A DNA stretch of 6,442 nucleotides, taken from the NCBI GenBank assembly GCA_949739085.1, contig CATIYU010000349.1, forward strand, positions 1 to 6,442. Reading direction: 5' to 3'. Below the pieces are notes generated by a model. That model was not told where the DNA came from, did no database searches, and saw nothing but the letters and a program-made list of their open reading frames with translations. How positions within the stretch are numbered: position 1 is the first letter of the stretch; every line of letters starts with the position of its first letter. Shown piece after piece: positions 5,511 through 6,442 of the stretch. The stretch is from an uncultured Eubacteriales bacterium (GTDB lineage Bacteria; Bacillota_A; Clostridia; Oscillospirales; Oscillospiraceae). The translations under genes were made by a program, and so were the position numbers.

Positions 5511-5852
5511 TCATGTTGTTTCTGTAAATTTTGCCGGGGCCTGGGGCTTGGCCCGGACCAGCTCAATTTTCCGCCGGGCTCTGTCGTAATGCTGGCGGTA
5601 GAGGACGAACTTCGTACCGATGACCTGGACCTCCTCGCTGCGGGTCAGCTTGGCCAGCTCCCCGCAGGCCTCCCGAGGCGTCAGCGGGGCGTTCTCCAGG
5701 ACCTTGCACTTGATGAGCTCCCGGGCCTCCAGGGCGTCGTTGGCCTGCTTAATCAGGTTGTCCGTGATCCCGTCCTTGCCGATGTGGACGATGGTGTCGA
5801 GGCCGTTGGCGAGGCCCCGCAGCTGGGCGCGCTGCTTGCTGGTCAGTTCCAT
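5511..5852 (-). CDS. yhbY: YhbY/YqeI family CRM-domain RNA-binding protein
   Basis: Single CRM-domain proteins of this family associate with pre-50S ribosomal particles and are thought to assist large-subunit assembly in the cytoplasm. The 113-residue product opens MELTSKQRAQLRGLA, the usual first helix. It has the RNA-contacting glycine loop GKDG at 25-28, LIKCKV near 46-51, and the closing strand IGTKFVLYR near 78-86. The family is normally about 95-100 residues; the extra length is a charged C-terminal tail (RAKPQAPAKFTETT), common in Firmicutes. ATG at 5852 has AAAGGA at 5866-5861, 8 bases upstream. The first 10 bases overlap the end of rdgB, suggesting cotranscription. In Bacillus subtilis the orthologue yqeI stands directly upstream of nadD, as here, although the 221-bp gap between them is unusually long for this operon. 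Confidence 0.94.
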   Translation of the reverse strand: MELTSKQRAQLRGLANGLDTIVHIGKDGITDNLIKQANDALEARELIKCKVLENAPLTPREACGELAKLTRSEEVQVIGTKFVLYRQHYDRARRKIELVRAKPQAPAKFTETT

Positions 5853-6442
5853 CCGTCTATTCCTTTCCGGTACTCCCGCAGTTTTTGGTCGAAAATCTCC
5901 AGGGCCTTCCCCCTGTGGCTCACCGCCGCCTTCTCCTCCGGAGTCAGCTGGGCGTAGGTCTTGCGCAGCTCCGGCAGGAAGAAGACCGGGTCGTAGCCAA
6001 AGCCGCCTGTGCCCTGGGGGGCGAAGGCGACAGTCCCCGGGCAGACGCCCTCCGCCTCAATGGTATCCCCGTTGGGGAACACGCAGGCGATGGCGCTGGT
6101 GAAGTGGGCGGCGCGGCTGGTAGCTCCCCGCAGGTTGGCCAGCAGCAGGCGGTAACGGCCCGCGTCGTCCAGCTCCGGGCCGCCGTAGCGGGCGGAGTAG
6201 ACCCCCGGCGCGCCGTTGAGGGCGTCCACGCACACGCCGGAGTCGTCGGCAATAGCGGGCAGGCCGCTGGCTTTCATCACCGCCTGGGCCTTCAGCATGG
6301 CGTTCTCCGCGAAGGTCTCCCCAGTCTCCTCCACGTCCACGCGGAGGCCCAGGTCCGACTGTAGGACCACCTCCACCCCGTGGGCGGAGAGAATGGCCTG
6401 CATTTCCTCAAGTTTGTGTCTATTCTGTGAAGCAAGTACGAA
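5843..6442 (-). CDS. rdgB: XTP/dITP pyrophosphatase, RdgB/Ham1 family (5' end outside window)
   Basis: This enzyme hydrolyses non-canonical purine triphosphates (XTP, dITP, ITP) to monophosphates plus pyrophosphate, keeping deaminated bases out of DNA and RNA. The window holds 199 codons. The frame is open to the edge and begins FVLASQNRHK, which is the family's N-terminal strand and substrate motif, so the true start lies outside, probably about three codons further. An internal ATG at 6403 would delete that motif and is not the start. Other motifs: FAENAMLKA, ADDSGVCVDAL with the catalytic aspartate pair (visible residues 66-67), GAPGVYSARY, GTGGFGYDPVF and SHRGKAL near the C-terminus. Length agrees with the family's usual 195-205. 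Its stop (5845-5843) lies inside the yhbY start region, a 10-bp overlap. Confidence 0.96.
   Translation of the reverse strand, partial: FVLASQNRHKLEEMQAILSAHGVEVVLQSDLGLRVDVEETGETFAENAMLKAQAVMKASGLPAIADDSGVCVDALNGAPGVYSARYGGPELDDAGRYRLLLANLRGATSRAAHFTSAIACVFPNGDTIEAEGVCPGTVAFAPQGTGGFGYDPVFFLPELRKTYAQLTPEEKAAVSHRGKALEIFDQKLREYRKGIDGWN

Noticed and set aside
5843..6403. Internal ATG at 6403 as the rdgB start
   Set aside because: The frame continues upstream to the window edge and encodes the conserved FVLASQNRHK substrate motif, so the true start lies outside.

Overview
The window is a GC-rich stretch in which every recognisable gene reads on the minus strand. Gene content and order point to a Gram-positive, low-GC-lineage (Firmicutes/Bacillota) genome with secondarily high GC. 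An anaerobic Clostridia relative of the Oscillospiraceae/Flavonifractor kind is my best guess; that is inference from composition, the clostridial form of the nadD-rsfS neighbourhood and near-uniform AAAGGA ribosome binding sites. No rRNA, tRNA, CRISPR array, insertion sequence or phage gene is visible.

Reading in the direction of transcription (right to left), the layout is: (1) 5843-6442, rdgB, a house-cleaning XTP/dITP pyrophosphatase cut by the right edge; (2) 5511-5852, yhbY/yqeI, a CRM-domain ribosome-assembly protein overlapping the end of rdgB by 10 bp; (3) 5290-5510, a 221-bp gap with a good sigma-A type promoter for the next gene, a second TATAAT element and an oppositely oriented terminator-like hairpin; (4) 4099-5289, a fused NadD-YqeK protein (NAD biosynthesis plus HD-family Ap4A hydrolase) starting at TTG; (5) 2453-4102, an LCP (LytR-CpsA-Psr) cell-wall glycopolymer ligase, coupled to nadD-yqeK by an ATGA stop/start overlap; (6) 642-2411, a second, paralogous LCP protein; (7) 237-599, rsfS, the ribosomal silencing factor; (8) 72-236, a hairpin-rich gap; (9) 1-71, the N-terminus of a further membrane-anchored protein cut by the left edge.

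The core order yhbY - nadD - yqeK - rsfS is the same as in Bacillus subtilis (yqeI-nadD-yqeK-yqeL), with two LCP genes placed between yqeK and rsfS. The block joins nucleotide-pool hygiene (RdgB, YqeK), NAD supply (NadD), ribosome assembly and hibernation (YhbY, RsfS) and attachment of wall polymers (LCP pair), all plausibly scaled to growth rate. The small gaps (41-42 bp), the overlaps and the internal promoter suggest one transcription unit from nadD through rsfS, possibly also read from rdgB-yhbY upstream.

I see no wholly new multi-gene system. The most unusual features are the two LCP proteins' long, acidic, low-complexity C-terminal tails: one has six exact-length 39-bp (13-residue) tandem repeats, the other has a 9-residue DxDG repeat and a 5-residue PDGEV repeat. 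The NadD-YqeK fusion and the structured gap before nadD come next.
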